Source: Mycobacterium gastri (GTDB taxonomy: Bacteria; Actinomycetota; Actinomycetes; Mycobacteriales; Mycobacteriaceae). From it: 37,761 nt of DNA. Position numbers and translations under genes: made by a program. Position 1 is the first letter of the stretch, and each line of letters opens with the position of its first letter. The stretch spans positions 1 through 37,761 of the forward strand of contig NZ_LQOX01000080.1 in assembly GCF_002102175.1 (NCBI RefSeq), given 5' to 3'. This document shows, piece after piece, positions 9,765 to 18,402 of the stretch. The notes under the pieces are model-generated. The model was not told the origin of the DNA and searched no databases. It saw nothing but the letters and a program-made list of their open reading frames with translations.

Positions 9765-12700
9765 TCACGGTGGCACGGCAACGGCAGGCCTCGCATACCG
9801 GCCGCTCGAGTTGTCAAGAGCCAAGGCGACCGCTTCGTCGAAATTGAGCGCAGCGCCGTAAGCCCACGTGGCTTCGAATCGCTCCCGACCGAGCTCCTGC
9901 CTGGCCCGGGAGCAGCACTGCTCATGATGGGAAAACTGATCGGGGACGTGCATCAGCGGGCTGCCGATGGCCCGGCTGAGCGCGTCGGCAGCTGCCAGCA
10001 TGGTGCCGGCATGGCGCCAATCGTCATGCGAGCCGGCGATCCACGCCAAGTTCTCGAAGCACTGTGCCCCAGTAAACGGATCACCGATCAGCTGCGACAA
10101 CTCAAGGCCCTCGATAATGGCAAGTTCTGCGCTGTGAAGCTCTCCGCGCAACCATTGCACTACGCCCAGCGCCACCAGCGCCCGTGACCTATACCACGAC
10201 TCCCCGTGGGATGTCGTGATGGCCAACGCCGCCTCGAAGGAGTTCATCGCCTCGTCAAGATCACCTGACAGCTCAAAAGCCCACCCCAGGTAGTAGGTCG
10301 CGGCAAATCGCACCTCGAATTCGCCCGTCAGCGCCTGTGCGCGCCGCAAATACTCGACTCCCCGTTCGATCTCACCGGTTTGCACGGCAATGTACCCGTC
10401 AATGGCGTCAAATCTGGCGCGTAGTTCTGCCAATTCTGCTTGTTCAATGTCATTCATCGCCGCAATCTGGTCGCGAGCCTCGGCGGCGATAGCCCGAACC
10501 GCGGCGAGGTCCATTTGGAAGAAGGCGATCACGGCGATTTCGCTGAGGGCGCGGACGCGCCACGGGCTCGGTTCAACGGATACCGCGTCCAGTGCTGACT
10601 CGAGCCATCGGCGTGCTTCCCCGAACATCCCGTCTTTCTGCCAGACCGGGCGCATGGCCACCGCAATCTCTAATGCGGTTGTCGGGTCATGGACCAGCGA
10701 GAACTGCAGCGCTTCGCGCACATTGGGCATCTCGCGCAACAACCGCTCCGACCAGTGCAGCTGACCGTGGGTGAACCATTGCGAGTTGGCTTGGGTGACG
10801 AGCTGGTGATACCAGTGGGCGTGACGCGCCCGGAGGAGGTCTTGTTCGCTTCGTGTGACATGGGCTTTGGCGAAGTCGCGCAACGTCTCCAGGAATCGGA
10901 AGCGCACGTGGTCGCGCTGTGGGATGCGGATCAAGATGGATTTGTCGACCAGGACGCCCAGCAGGTCGAGCAGGAGGGCTTCGGCGGGCAGTTCGTCAGC
11001 GCACAGGTGGTGGGCGGCCGGCAGATCGAAGGTTCCGGCGAACACCGCGAGCGTCGCCCACAGCCGTTGTTCCGTGCGGGTGCAGAGCTGGTAGCTCCAG
11101 TCGATGCAGCCGGCGAGTGTCTTTTGGCGGCTCGGAGCGCCGCGGTGGCCACGAGTGAGCAGCGTGTACGGCTCGCTGAGCCCGTCCGCGATCTGTTCCA
11201 CCGACATGGCGCGCAACCGGGCGGCGGCCAACTCGATGGCCAGCGGGAGGCCCTCCAGCCGGGTGCAGATGCGGTGTACGGCGGCGCCGTTGTATTCGTT
11301 CAACGTGAAGTCGGGGACGGCGGCGCACGCGCGTCGTAGGAACAGCGCCACCCCGGGATAGGCGGCGAGGCGCTCTACGTCCGGAGTCGTGTCGGGGCGG
11401 GGCACGCCCAGCGGAGACACGGTCTTCACTGTCTCGGCCGCGATGTCGAGGACCTCGCGGCTGGTCGCCAACACGTGCAACCGTGAACAACGGTGCAGCA
11501 CGGTATCGGCGAACTTCGCCGCGTCGTCTATGAGGTGTTCGCAATTGTCCAGAACCAGCAGCGCATCGCGTTCAGCCAAGACATCGACCAGCACTTCACT
11601 GAGAGTTTGGCCAGGGTGATCACGCACGCCCAGCGCCGCGGCCACCGTTTCGGTCAACAGCGTTCCGTCGCGCAGGTCGCTCAGGTCCACCAGCCACACC
11701 CCGTCGGGGTATTCGGCGCGCAACTCGGCGGCCGCGTGCAGCGCCAGAGTGGTTTTGCCAACCCCGCCCATACCGGCCAGGGTGACCAGCCGCGAGGTCG
11801 CCAAGAGCATCCGCAGTTCGGCCACGTCGGCGCCGCGGCCTACCACCTCGGCGGGCAGCATCGGCAGATTGCCCACTCTTGGCCGCGCTGCCATCGCCGA
11901 TGTGGCGATGGGGCGCGCCGGCCCGACCCCACCGCCGCGATCGTGGAACAAGACGTGGCGCAATTGTTCACCCAACTCGGCCGCCGACGGTCGATCAGCG
12001 GGATCCGGGGCCATCGCCGCGGCGATTATTGCGTCCACTTCGGTGGGGATGTCATGCTCTCGTCTGTCGGAATGCGGCTCGTTACTGATCCGCACGAATT
12101 GCGCCACCACCTGCTCACCTTGGCGGCGCTCAAAGGCGGCATGACCAGTCAGCGCGGCGAACAAGCTGGCGCCTAAGCCATATACGTCCGCATCCGCGCC
12201 GGGGCTCGCGCCGCCGATAACCTCGGGAGCGGCGAACGCGGGTGTAGTCGCATGCACACCCGCGGTGACCTGACAGCCCCGATTGATGTGAGCGACCCCA
12301 AAATCGGTCAACGCCGGCTCACCATAATCGGTGAACAAAACGTTGGCCGGGTTCACGTCACGATGCACCACCCCGACTCGATGCGCGGCGGCCAATGCGC
12401 CAGCGATCTTGACCCCGACCTCAAGCACCTCATCGACCGACAGCACGCCGAACTCCGCAATACGTTGTTGCCAAGATCCCTGCCCACACAACGGCATGAC
12501 GAGAAACGGCCAACCGCCGGCGGTTTGGCCCACCTGCAAAACGGCCACGATGTTTGGATGCCCGGTCAACCGCGCCATGGCCTGCTGCTCACGAGAGAAT
12601 CGGGTTCGAGCCTCATCGGAGAGACCGGTCAGCACCTTGACCGCCACCGGCCGGTCCAACCCCACCTGCAGGCAGCGAAATACCACACCAAACCCGCCGC

Positions 12701-12794
12701 GACCGATTTCGGCCGCGTCAACAAAACCCGCCCCGCCCAACTCCGTCACCCAATCCACGGCCACACGCGGCTGGGTGGGATCCAGATCAAGCAT
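9765..12794 (-). CDS. PknK-like Ser/Thr kinase fused to STAND ATPase and TPR region (kinase 1)
   Basis: The 1009-residue cytoplasmic protein has no membrane segment. The N-terminal kinase domain (~18-285) shows the glycine loop GRGGFG (31-36), VAVK (K53), DFG (164-166) and an APE motif (AAPE). The catalytic loop reads HRDVNPAN, so the usual Lys of HRDxKxxN is Asn148. A P-loop ATPase follows, with GMGGVGKTT at 341-349 and LLVLDN at 412-417, as in AfsR/MalT-type STAND proteins. The C-terminal ~350 residues are helical TPR-like repeats. No C-terminal LuxR-type helix-turn-helix was recognised. M. tuberculosis PknK has a comparable layout. The ATG has GAGAGG six bases upstream. The gene ends 127 bases before embR2. 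Kinase activity may be weak or absent because of Asn148. Confidence 0.9.
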   Translation of the reverse strand: MLDLDPTQPRVAVDWVTELGGAGFVDAAEIGRGGFGVVFRCLQVGLDRPVAVKVLTGLSDEARTRFSREQQAMARLTGHPNIVAVLQVGQTAGGWPFLVMPLCGQGSWQQRIAEFGVLSVDEVLEVGVKIAGALAAAHRVGVVHRDVNPANVLFTDYGEPALTDFGVAHINRGCQVTAGVHATTPAFAAPEVIGGASPGADADVYGLGASLFAALTGHAAFERRQGEQVVAQFVRISNEPHSDRREHDIPTEVDAIIAAAMAPDPADRPSAAELGEQLRHVLFHDRGGGVGPARPIATSAMAARPRVGNLPMLPAEVVGRGADVAELRMLLATSRLVTLAGMGGVGKTTLALHAAAELRAEYPDGVWLVDLSDLRDGTLLTETVAAALGVRDHPGQTLSEVLVDVLAERDALLVLDNCEHLIDDAAKFADTVLHRCSRLHVLATSREVLDIAAETVKTVSPLGVPRPDTTPDVERLAAYPGVALFLRRACAAVPDFTLNEYNGAAVHRICTRLEGLPLAIELAAARLRAMSVEQIADGLSEPYTLLTRGHRGAPSRQKTLAGCIDWSYQLCTRTEQRLWATLAVFAGTFDLPAAHHLCADELPAEALLLDLLGVLVDKSILIRIPQRDHVRFRFLETLRDFAKAHVTRSEQDLLRARHAHWYHQLVTQANSQWFTHGQLHWSERLLREMPNVREALQFSLVHDPTTALEIAVAMRPVWQKDGMFGEARRWLESALDAVSVEPSPWRVRALSEIAVIAFFQMDLAAVRAIAAEARDQIAAMNDIEQAELAELRARFDAIDGYIAVQTGEIERGVEYLRRAQALTGEFEVRFAATYYLGWAFELSGDLDEAMNSFEAALAITTSHGESWYRSRALVALGVVQWLRGELHSAELAIIEGLELSQLIGDPFTGAQCFENLAWIAGSHDDWRHAGTMLAAADALSRAIGSPLMHVPDQFSHHEQCCSRARQELGRERFEATWAYGAALNFDEAVALALDNSSGRYARPAVAVPP

Positions 12795-12855
12795 CAGCAG
12801 CCTCTCGCCTAAGTGTTAAGAGAATTAAATCGCAACCACCCGCCACGCAGTGGTT

Positions 12856-12913
12856 TGCGTCTGACTTCGCGATAGAGATCGGCGTGTCGATCAGACAACA
12901 TCCGACGGGTTCT
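12856..12913 (+). repeat. Left inverted repeat of the IS3-like element
   Basis: It begins TGCGTCTGACTTCGCGATAG and includes GATCAGACAACATC at 12890-12903. It pairs with the reverse complement of 14341-14395 over roughly 50 positions. Confidence 0.75.
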
Positions 12914-12938
12914 CCGAACCATTACGGAGGATCTGATC

Positions 12939-13307
12939 ATGTCCCAAGCAAACTCTGGTGGCGCCCGGTCGAGACGCCGCCCGAAACGGTTTTTGTCCCC
13001 GTCGCAGAAGTACGAGATCTGGTTGCAGCTGGTCCGCCAGGAGGTGACGACCGCCGAGGCCGCGGCCAACCACCGAGTGGACCGCACGACGATCATGCGC
13101 ATCCGCACGGTCGCCAAGGAAGGTGCGCTTGCGGCGCTGGCGACCTCCAAGCCTGGTACCGCCGCGCGGCAGCGCGACTACGAGTTGGAGGCGGCCAAGG
13201 CCGAGAATGCGCGGTTGTCCGAGGCGCTCAAGGAGATGGCTGTGCGGCTGACGCTGGTCGAGGGAAAAGGGAGTTGGGCTAAGTGGCCGGGTCCCGCACC
13301 GGGTTGA
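12939..13307 (+). CDS. IS3-family transposase OrfA
   Basis: The 122-residue protein has a basic N-terminus (SRRRPKRFLSPSQKYEIWLQ) and a helix-turn-helix typical of IS3 OrfA (EVTTAEAAANHRVDRTTIMRIR). A leucine-zipper-like helix follows (ELEAAKAENARLSEALKEMAVRLTLVEGKG). The last ~14 residues (SWAKWPGPAPG) probably lie past the point where translation or decay shifts into orfB, whose frame opens in the same G-rich stretch near 13265-13280. The ATG follows TTACGGAGGATCTGATC, a good ribosome site. It probably binds the element ends. It is isolated from a working OrfB, so the element is likely inactive alone. Confidence 0.8.
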   Translation: MSQANSGGARSRRRPKRFLSPSQKYEIWLQLVRQEVTTAEAAANHRVDRTTIMRIRTVAKEGALAALATSKPGTAARQRDYELEAAKAENARLSEALKEMAVRLTLVEGKGSWAKWPGPAPG

Positions 13308-14361
13308 CGCGGCCACCAAGACAGCACTGCTCGGCCTGCTCGACCACGCGACCGGCGCCGGCTGGACGCGGCGTCGAGCCTGCCACGAGTTGCAACTCGG
13401 CGAGGTCCGCGCGCACCGCTGGATCGCGCGGCGCGCCCTGGGCCAGTTGACCGACAAGACATCGGGCGGATCGCCCATGCACGGGCTGCTCGACACCGAG
13501 GCCGCCGAGATCCTGGCTCTATTCGACGAATGGGGCGAGACCGACCGCTCGCATCGCAAGCTCGCCCACCGCGGCTCCTACCTTCACCGAGTTTGGGTGT
13601 CGCCGTCGAGTGTGCGCCGTGTTCTTTTCCTGGCGGACAAGCACTTCCGTCCGCTGGCCAAGCCGGGTCGCTCGCAGCGTAAACCGTTTCCGGACTGGGT
13701 GGACTACAAACCCAACTCGATCTGGATCCACGACACCACGCATTTCACCAGAGCGGGTATGGCGGTGCTGATCATCCAGGACCTCGTCTCGCGCAAGTGG
13801 ATCACCGAAGTTGTTTCCGCGAAGAAACCTCCACCCAGGTCGAGGTCGGGTTCACCGACGCACTCGACGCCGAGGGACTCCTGGAAGCAGTCGAGCGACG
13901 CCAAGACGGGCTCGTCGACATCGACACCGACGATGAGGCCCGGCCGATCCTGCTCGCGGTATCCGACAACGGCCCACAGATGACGTCGGGCTCACCCCCG
14001 CGGGAGTTCATGGCCATGTGCGCGATCGCCCAGCACTTCGGCCGCCCGGGCACCCCGACCGATCAGGCCTGGATCGAGAGCTTCAAACGGGCACCCCAAG
14101 GCCGAGTTTCCGCACCTGCTCGCAATCGAGGACCCCGCCACCTTGCGCGCCGAAATCGCCGTCACCCGCGAGTTCTGGAATTCGGTCCGGTTGCATGCCG
14201 GCATCGGATACGTCACGCCCAACGACGAACCGGAAGGACGAGGGGAGGCCATCCGCAAAGCACGCCAAGCCGGGCTCGAATCCGCCCGCAAACGCCGCCT
14301 TGCCTGGCACCGCCAGCAAAGGCACACTCAACCTATCCAGGATCCCGACGATGTTGTCTGA
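13264..14361 (+). pseudogene. IS3-family transposase OrfB (integrase core), frameshifted
   Basis: The reading starts near 13264 in one frame (LSGRVPHRVDAATKTALLG) and continues through IWIHDTTHF, the first catalytic Asp. Near 13824 it slips to another frame: VSAKK is followed by out-of-frame ETSTQVEVGFTDALD, consistent with loss of one base. Near 14088 it returns to the first frame after AWIESF, consistent with one extra base in AAACGGG. The later motifs AVSDNGPQM (second Asp) and AWIESF (Glu) are present, followed by ATLRAEIAVTREFWNSVRLH. All DDE residues survive in pieces, so the frameshifts are probably recent. No single product of normal length can be made. Confidence 0.82.
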
Positions 14362-14395
14362 TCAAACGCGAATGTCTATCGCAAAGTCAGAAACA
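14341..14395 (-). repeat. Right inverted repeat of the IS3-like element
   Basis: Read on the minus strand from 14395 it begins TGTTTCTGACTTTGCGATAG and contains TTTGATCAGACAACAT, mirroring the left end at 12856. Confidence 0.75.
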
Positions 14396-14397
14396 CC

Positions 14398-15894
14398 TCA
14401 GTTGACGCGTTTGGCGGCTGCGGCGGGTTTGTTGTTGTCGACGAACAGGATTGGGGCCAGGGCTTGTTTCATGTGCCAGCTGATGTAGTAGGACAGCATG
14501 CGCAGGAACATGTGGGCGCGGACCCGGTCGGCTAGCCGGTGGCGGATGGGCCGCACATCGAGTTCGGTGTTGAGGGTGCGGAAGAACCGCTCGACGTCTT
14601 CGAGTCCCTTGTAGCGCAACACCACATCATCGTGCCCGAGGGTGTCGGCGGGCAGGCTGGTGCGCAGCGCGTAGATGCCGTCGAGGGCGGCCTCGGCGGT
14701 GATCGCCTCGGTGTTTCGGGTGAAGGTGAAGGATTCGTCGGTGATCTCGATGGTGAAGTGTTTGGCCATGTGGTAGTGGTTGAGCACTTTGCCGACCCGT
14801 AGCGCGATCTTGTCTTTGCCGCGCAGCGGGCGCCGCGCGCGGCTGGTGGCCGCGGCGATAGGAGTGAGTTCTTTTTCGGTGGCGGCCAACAGATCTTGGC
14901 GTTTGCGGGTGCGTTGTTCGGCCAGCACGGGGTTGTGGCAGCACACCAGCCGCTCGCCGAGAAACTCCGGGGAGGTGATCTCGGCGAGGTCCTGCTCATC
15001 GAACAGTGACAGCTGCAACGCACCTTCGTCGACCAATGCTTTGATCTGGGGGGCGCGCAACGCGCTGATCCAGTCCAGCTGCGCGGGGCGCACCTCGTCG
15101 CGGATGCGGGCGTTGGTGAGCATGCCGCGATCCCCGACCAGGCACACCCGCGAGAGCCCGAACCGGTTTTTGAGCTTTTCGATCTGGGCGGTCAGGGTTT
15201 TCGGGTCGGCGATGTTGCCGTCGAACACCTCGATCGCGATCGGTATCCCGGCGGTTGTGCACAGCAGCCCGTAGACGATTTGCCGCCGGCCTTTCACCCC
15301 GTCTCTGGGGTGCCCGATCGCTCCCAGCGGGCAGGTGCGGCCCTCAAACGCCGCTGAGGACACGTCATAGAGCACCAGCGTGCGGTTTACTAAATGCTTT
15401 GCGGCAAGGGCGGTTTCGATGGTGTCCTTACGGTCGAGCACCCAATCCATCGCCTCATACAGGTCATCTTCATCGCAGCAGGAGACACCCAGCAGCTCAC
15501 CCAGCGAGCTGGTCGCGGTCTCGGCGCGCAGCCCGCGCGCGATCGCCAGCTTCGAACTCGGCGCGATGACCTGCCCGATCAGCATGGCCAGCACCAGATC
15601 CCGCCGCCGCGACGGCACTGGGTCGATCAACTCGGCCATGCCCAGCCCTCGCGCGGTGCCCAGCACCGCGGCCACATGCCCATGGGGCAGGCTGCGGGTG
15701 ATCTCGAACGCCGCGGCCAGATCCGGTGCCGGTGGCAGCCTCTTGAGCACCCGTGACAGCGCCTCCACCTTGGGCTCGGGCCAGCGTGACAGGTTGGCCA
15801 GGGTGCGGTTCTTCACCTTGCCGCCCTCGCGGTAGCTTTCGCGCAACAGGATCGCCGGCGGTGACCCCCGATTCGGCACCCGCGCCACGTACAT
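14398..15894 (-). CDS. IS1634-family transposase, C-terminally truncated
   Basis: The 498-residue protein matches IS1634-type (IS4-like DDE) transposases: MYVARVPNRGSPPAILLRES at the start, LVLYDVSSAAFEG (first Asp), VCLVGDRGMLT (second Asp), and the C-terminal LEDVERFFRTLNTELDVRP and VRAHMFLRMLSYYISWHMKQ. The sequence ends AAAAKRVN at a TGA only three bases from the end of the IS3-like element. Homologues as I recall them continue for roughly 80 residues beyond this point, so the stop appears to be created by the junction. No remaining C-terminal piece is seen on the other side of the IS3-like element. The element carries its own start ATG with no strong ribosome site. Transposition ability is doubtful. 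Confidence 0.85.
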   Translation of the reverse strand: MYVARVPNRGSPPAILLRESYREGGKVKNRTLANLSRWPEPKVEALSRVLKRLPPAPDLAAAFEITRSLPHGHVAAVLGTARGLGMAELIDPVPSRRRDLVLAMLIGQVIAPSSKLAIARGLRAETATSSLGELLGVSCCDEDDLYEAMDWVLDRKDTIETALAAKHLVNRTLVLYDVSSAAFEGRTCPLGAIGHPRDGVKGRRQIVYGLLCTTAGIPIAIEVFDGNIADPKTLTAQIEKLKNRFGLSRVCLVGDRGMLTNARIRDEVRPAQLDWISALRAPQIKALVDEGALQLSLFDEQDLAEITSPEFLGERLVCCHNPVLAEQRTRKRQDLLAATEKELTPIAAATSRARRPLRGKDKIALRVGKVLNHYHMAKHFTIEITDESFTFTRNTEAITAEAALDGIYALRTSLPADTLGHDDVVLRYKGLEDVERFFRTLNTELDVRPIRHRLADRVRAHMFLRMLSYYISWHMKQALAPILFVDNNKPAAAAKRVN

Positions 15895-16149
15895 GTCTAC
15901 TTGATATCATCCGTAGCAGCGATATACCGCTTACTCACCACATGACACGCCGTGATCGTCTACCTAATACATGTTTACATTCGCTGAGCGGTCTGGGCGC
16001 GCAACGCCCGCTCATCAACACAAACGAGAGTTCGGACCCGCACTACAAGGGGGAACTTCGGTGTTTAGTGCGACCGAATGTCTGCGGCGCGGCGGCCTCT
16101 CCGATGCAGCGGCGGCACGCGCCGGGTCCGCAGTGACAGTGGAATGCGG
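15895..16149. other. Intergenic junction between IS1634-type gene and truncated kinase gene
   Basis: This 255-base stretch holds the upstream end of the IS1634-type element and the point where the kinase coding sequence was cut. Reading past the kinase TAG in frame gives no continuation of the expected repeat region. A small hairpin (GGGCG / CGCCC around 15990-16005) is visible. No gene is recognised. Confidence 0.5.
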
Positions 16150-18402
16150 CTACCGGCGGCCTTCGTTGAGCAATGCATCGAAGAGCCCGAACCGGCGCAG
16201 CGTAGCGATCACGTCCCCTGCCATCGCTGGGCAATCGACAAGACTGAACCGAAGCGCTTCCCAGATGTTGGGCAACTCACTTCTAAGGCGCTGAATCCAG
16301 AGCACTTCTTGACTGTCGGGCCGATCTGCCCCTGCGCCGCAGACTAGTTGGTGATACCAGCTGGCGTGGCGTCGACCCAAGCGCCTGCGCTCAGTAGCGG
16401 GGGTGCGGCTGCGTCCGTAGGCACGGAGAGTATTCAAGAGGCGAAACCGCACCACGCCGTCGTCTTCGACACGGATCAGGATCGATTTGTCGACCAGTGC
16501 GCACAGCACGTCCAGGAATTCGCGTGCGGACAGATGCCCGCCACTGACGTACCGAGCCGCTGACAGATCGAAGCTGTCTGAGAATACCGACAGTAGTGCC
16601 CAGACTTGTCGTTCGTGATCGCTGCACAAGTCATAGCTGCTCTCGATAGAGGAGTTGAGCGATCGCTGATGGGTGGGGGCGTTGCGGCCGAGGCTTAACA
16701 CCGCATGACTGTCGCAAAGTTCGTCACCGATTTGCTGTACTGACTTGACAGGAAGCTGCGCAGCCGCCAGCTCGATGGCGACCGGGAGCCCGTCCAGGCG
16801 GGCGCAGATGTACGCCACCGCGTCCGCATTTTGGTCGGTGAGCTCGAACTCGGGTACCGCGGCGCGAGCACACCGGATAAACATCGCTACAGCGTCATTG
16901 TCGGCGAGGACGCGCACGCTGGAAACGTCGTTTCGTCCGGGGCAGGCCAGCGGTGAGAGCGCGAGCACTGCTTCGCCCCCGACTGCGAGAACCTCACGGC
17001 TGGTGGCCAGGACACGTAGCTGCGGGCAGCGCGGCAGTAACGTCCCGACCAATTCGGCTGCCTCGTCGATGACCTGTTCGCAGTTATCTAAAACGATGAG
17101 CGCCCGTCGCTCGCTGAGGGCATCGACCAGCCCCTCGATCGGCGGTCGGCTCGCCTGTTCGGGAATGTCCAACGTTACGGCCACGAGCTCGATCAGCTGG
17201 GAGCCCTCGCGTAGCTCACCCAACTCCACCAGCCACACCCCGTCGGGGTGGTAGACACTCTGCTGGTGTGCGGCATGGATAACCAGGGTCGTCTTGCCTA
17301 CCCCGCCCGTGCCGATCACTGTCACCACGCGTGAACACCTCAGCAACTCGTGCACCCGAGAAAGCTCGGTGTGACGACCCACCAGGTTTTTCGACAGCGC
17401 AGGCAACTTTTTCTTCGCATTCGTTCTCCGCCCGCCGGCCGGTCCGGGCGAGGGGGTTATGTGCTTGCGTGGTCTGCCGTCGCCTGCACCGCCTTGGAGG
17501 ACCATCTCGTCGACGGCCAGGCCGTGGCGGGCTTGGACTTGCTGGAGTTGGCGGCCTAATTCCACGGCCGAGGGCCGCTTGTCAGGATCCCGGGCCATCG
17601 TCAGCTCAATCACGGCGGCAAGGTCGGCGGGGACGTCGTGTGCGCGGAGATCGGGTAAAGGCCCGGTCGTGATTCGCACGAAGTGCGCCTGCAACTGTTC
17701 GCCATGGCGCCGTTCGAAGGGCGCACGACCGGTGAGCCCGGTGAACAGGCTCGCGCCCAGTCCGTACACGTCGGAGGACGGGCTCGGCGATGCACCGCCG
17801 AGTAGCTCAGGGGCGGTAAAGGCCGGCGACCCATAAAATATCCCGGGAGCCGTGGTGAAACCAGCCGCGATGCGCGAGATGCCAAAATCGGACAGCGCCG
17901 GTTCACCATAGTCGGTGGGAAGAACGTTGCCGGGCTTGACATCACGATGTATGACGCCCGCCTGGTGCGCGCACTCCAACGCGCCGGCGATCTTGACCCC
18001 CACTTTCAACACTTCATGCATACCCAACGCCCCCACGACCGCAATCCGTTCCTGCCAAGACCCCAACCGGCAAAACGGCATCACCAGAAACGGGTAACTC
18101 GTTGTGGTTTGGCCGATCTGCAAAACAGGCACAATGTTGGGGTGACCCGTGAGGGTTGCCATCGCCTGCTGTTCGCGCACAAACCGCGCTCGATCGTCTT
18201 GGCACTCGGCGGCCACCACCTTGACCGCCACGACCCGGCCCAACGCCACCTGCGTGCAGCGATAGACCGCGCCGAACCCGCCCCGGCCGATCTCGATCGC
18301 GTCAGCAAACCCCAACGCGGCCAATTCGGCTGCAACCGTTGGGACCGCATAGCCACCTGGCCCGGCCGGTTCGGCCTCCGTGCCAACTAGGTCAGGATCC
18401 AT
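16150..18402 (-). CDS. PknK-like Ser/Thr kinase-STAND ATPase, C-terminally truncated (kinase 2)
   Basis: The 750-residue protein is a clear paralogue of the 1009-residue kinase encoded at 9765-12794. The kinase domain (~30-290) has GRGGFG (39-44), VAVK (K61), an intact catalytic loop HRDVKPGN (152-159) and SDFG (171-174). The ATPase has GTGGVGKTT at 364-372 and ALIVLDNCEQ. The protein stops at LLNEGRR-TAG, exactly where the longer paralogue reads GEARRWLESALDAV and continues for ~260 residues of TPR-like repeats. DNA after the TAG does not encode that continuation, so the 3' end was removed, probably with the IS1634 insertion or a later deletion. The kinase part looks catalytically complete. 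It could still be expressed, or it may be a decaying gene. Confidence 0.85.
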   Translation of the reverse strand: MDPDLVGTEAEPAGPGGYAVPTVAAELAALGFADAIEIGRGGFGAVYRCTQVALGRVVAVKVVAAECQDDRARFVREQQAMATLTGHPNIVPVLQIGQTTTSYPFLVMPFCRLGSWQERIAVVGALGMHEVLKVGVKIAGALECAHQAGVIHRDVKPGNVLPTDYGEPALSDFGISRIAAGFTTAPGIFYGSPAFTAPELLGGASPSPSSDVYGLGASLFTGLTGRAPFERRHGEQLQAHFVRITTGPLPDLRAHDVPADLAAVIELTMARDPDKRPSAVELGRQLQQVQARHGLAVDEMVLQGGAGDGRPRKHITPSPGPAGGRRTNAKKKLPALSKNLVGRHTELSRVHELLRCSRVVTVIGTGGVGKTTLVIHAAHQQSVYHPDGVWLVELGELREGSQLIELVAVTLDIPEQASRPPIEGLVDALSERRALIVLDNCEQVIDEAAELVGTLLPRCPQLRVLATSREVLAVGGEAVLALSPLACPGRNDVSSVRVLADNDAVAMFIRCARAAVPEFELTDQNADAVAYICARLDGLPVAIELAAAQLPVKSVQQIGDELCDSHAVLSLGRNAPTHQRSLNSSIESSYDLCSDHERQVWALLSVFSDSFDLSAARYVSGGHLSAREFLDVLCALVDKSILIRVEDDGVVRFRLLNTLRAYGRSRTPATERRRLGRRHASWYHQLVCGAGADRPDSQEVLWIQRLRSELPNIWEALRFSLVDCPAMAGDVIATLRRFGLFDALLNEGRR

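Larger units (their letters stand above)
12856..14395. mobile_element. IS3-family-like insertion sequence, decayed
   Basis: About 1.54 kb is bounded by related inverted ends. The left end, from 12856, and the reverse complement of the right end, from 14395, share TCTGACTT-GCGATAGA and GATCAGACAACAT over ~50 bases, with a few mismatches and single-base gaps. Inside are an orfA with a helix-turn-helix and an orfB with DDE motifs broken by frameshifts. The three bases flanking each end differ (GTT on the left, CCT on the right), so no target duplication is seen. The right end lies directly against the truncated 3' end of the IS1634-type transposase gene. Confidence 0.8.
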
